In this document: in pieces, positions 11,995 to 12,891 of the stretch
Numbering within the stretch: position 1 is the first letter of the stretch
Layout of the letters: every line of letters starts with the position of its first letter
NCBI GenBank assembly: GCA_030530045.1
Contig: JAUMVS010000031.1
Span: forward strand, 1-12,891
DNA from: Phoenicibacter congonensis
Lineage (GTDB): Bacteria; Actinomycetota; Coriobacteriia; Coriobacteriales; Eggerthellaceae
Reading direction: 5' to 3'
DNA: 12,891 nt
The notes under the pieces: model-generated
The model's database searches: none
Told to the model about the DNA's origin: nothing
Seen by the model: the letters and a program-made list of their open reading frames with translations, nothing else
Translations under genes and position numbers: made by a program

Positions 11995-12762
11995 CTACAT
12001 TGCCAGAATTTGAACTCGATAGCGACTGAGGCCAGTCACGCGCGAGATTTGATTAACGTTTGAGCCGATAGAAAGTAATTTCTTCACGAGCTTAGCCACT
12101 TTTAACTTTGATGCTGATGGGATTTTTCTCATGTGATGCTTGCACACAAACTGCTTCACAATTTCAATGCACTTAAAATCGGACAAAGGGTTTTTGGGGA
12201 TTACCTCCTCCTTCACGAAATCGGCAGCTCTCTTTTCACGAGCAACCTGCTCAGTACAATCCTTTAGATGCGCTACCCCAATCGCCTCGTCCAGCAACGC
12301 AAAGGCCTCACTTGCAGAGTTTGCCGAGGTCAAGTGCCGGAAATTCGACCACTCATAGTCATTTGGATCATCAACAATTCCAGCACTAACAGGATTGTTG
12401 AACACATAAACCGCCGTTCGGAGCAGCTGTTCGCGACTGTTGATTGGCTTCGAATAAAAACGCGAATTCCAAAGAGTGCCCGAGCTGCCGTACTTCCGAT
12501 TGAACCAACGCACGTAGGTCGAGCCGAGCGACTTAAACACAAGGTCAAACTGCGAGATTTCCCCATGCAAAATCAGGTGCACGTGATTCGACATGAGCAC
12601 ATAAGCGATGAGCACAACATCGTACTTCTCGCATGCATGACGAAGGCAATGCAAATACTTACAGCGATCCTCGTCGTCGCAGAAAATGACCTGGTCGTTA
12701 TGCCCTTTCTGCCCCACATTTTGAAACATAGTTTTTGAATTATGTCGTATAAATCTGCCCAT
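11995..12762 (-). CDS. REP-associated tyrosine transposase (RAYT), Y1/HUH family
   Basis: A 255-residue protein of the IS200-like Y1 transposase superfamily, enzymes that cut and join single-stranded DNA through a 5'-phosphotyrosine. The metal-binding HUH motif is H60-V61-H62 in MSNHVHLIL; the likely nucleophile is Y119 in AVYVFNNPVSAG, the usual RAYT context (Y...NPVxAG). GTLWNSRFYS at 95-104 matches the family's LWxxRF block. Residues about 213-255 (KLVKKLL...VNQISRVTGLSRYRVQIL) look like a helix-turn-helix. The start at 12762 is chosen because AAGGAG (12767-12772) lies 4 nt upstream and the family block begins near there; an earlier in-frame ATG at 12846 would add 28 unrelated residues. 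The frame is intact. No second transposon gene (TnpB) is visible, consistent with a solitary RAYT. The neighbouring array and repeats in the adhesin are candidate substrates, by inference. Confidence 0.92.
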   Translation of the reverse strand: MGRFIRHNSKTMFQNVGQKGHNDQVIFCDDEDRCKYLHCLRHACEKYDVVLIAYVLMSNHVHLILHGEISQFDLVFKSLGSTYVRWFNRKYGSSGTLWNSRFYSKPINSREQLLRTAVYVFNNPVSAGIVDDPNDYEWSNFRHLTSANSASEAFALLDEAIGVAHLKDCTEQVAREKRAADFVKEEVIPKNPLSDFKCIEIVKQFVCKHHMRKIPSASKLKVAKLVKKLLSIGSNVNQISRVTGLSRYRVQILAM

Positions 12763-12766
12763 TTTT

Positions 12767-12772
12767 CTCCTT
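12767..12772 (-). promoter_or_regulatory. Ribosome binding site of the RAYT gene
   Basis: AAGGAG on the minus strand, 4 nt before the ATG at 12762. It decides between this start and the in-frame ATG at 12846, which has no comparable site visible. Confidence 0.75.
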
Positions 12773-12823
12773 AAACCGCAGGCTTCTTGCAGAGGAAAAC
12801 ATCCCCAAGCCCTAAGGTTAATT

Positions 12824-12891
12824 TGAACAGTGAAGAAAAATGTCACTCAGGTGCACGCATTTATATGAAGCGAAAGTGAATGAACAGTGAA
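12824..12891. repeat. 11-bp direct repeat pair upstream of the RAYT gene
   Basis: tgaacagtgaa occurs at 12824-12834 and again at 12881-12891, 57 bp apart, the second at the very edge of the window. Between them lies a minus-strand TATAAA (12865-12860) that could be the -10 of the RAYT promoter, though no good -35 is seen. Possible roles are regulator sites or a unit of another small repeat family; the edge prevents a decision. Confidence 0.4.

Noticed and set aside
11785..12063. 92-codon plus-strand frame across the array and the end of the RAYT gene
   Set aside because: It is formed by the tandem repeats and the antisense of the RAYT 3' end. It has no ribosome binding site, and the 52-bp period does not keep a constant frame.
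12763..12846. 28-residue N-terminal extension of the RAYT from an upstream ATG
   Set aside because: The added residues do not resemble the family, and the AAGGAG site directly precedes the ATG at 12762.

Overview
The window holds two protein-coding genes, both on the minus strand, plus an unusual repeat-rich spacer between them. The body (11221 down to the left edge) is one uninterrupted reading frame of 3,740 visible codons. Its C-terminus lies outside the window. It encodes a giant Gram-positive-type surface adhesin built from Cna_B/SpaA (prealbumin-like) beads. I checked the frame at more than 20 points along the gene and found no stop or shift. The second gene (12762-11995) encodes a 255-residue single-copy Y1/HUH transposase of the RAYT (REP-associated tyrosine transposase) type.

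Layout, right to left in the direction of transcription: a short upstream region with an 11-bp direct repeat; the RAYT gene; a pair of 12-bp direct repeats at its stop codon; a six-unit degenerate tandem array with 52-bp periodicity (11649-11948); a hairpin; an AT-rich regulatory stretch with palindromes and two promoter-like boxes; then the adhesin. The adhesin starts with an approximately 168-residue Ser/Lys-rich leader before its hydrophobic signal segment. After that come an Ser/Asn-rich stretch carrying five copies of the peptide (V/L)ISDTS, a predicted ligand-binding head, a degenerate Cna_B-like unit, about 11 to 12 Cna_B repeats of the TKxW type, and at least eight shorter SpaA-type repeats running off the edge.

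The most notable observation is that the intergenic array next to the RAYT gene and the ISDTS-coding repeats in the adhesin share the same nucleotide core, TTATCTCTGACACCA. The genic copies keep an identical 18-bp core with variable spacing. A further 16-bp copy lies about 830 bp deeper in the gene in a different reading frame. This pattern fits a mobile or dispersed DNA repeat (REP-like) that has entered the 5' part of a surface-protein gene, with the RAYT as candidate mobiliser.

Organism: moderate GC, a giant Cna_B/SpaA adhesin and AGGGG/AAGGAG-type ribosome binding sites indicate a Gram-positive, host-associated bacterium. A member of the Coriobacteriia (Atopobium/Olsenella-like) is my best guess, but this is inference and a Firmicute cannot be excluded.
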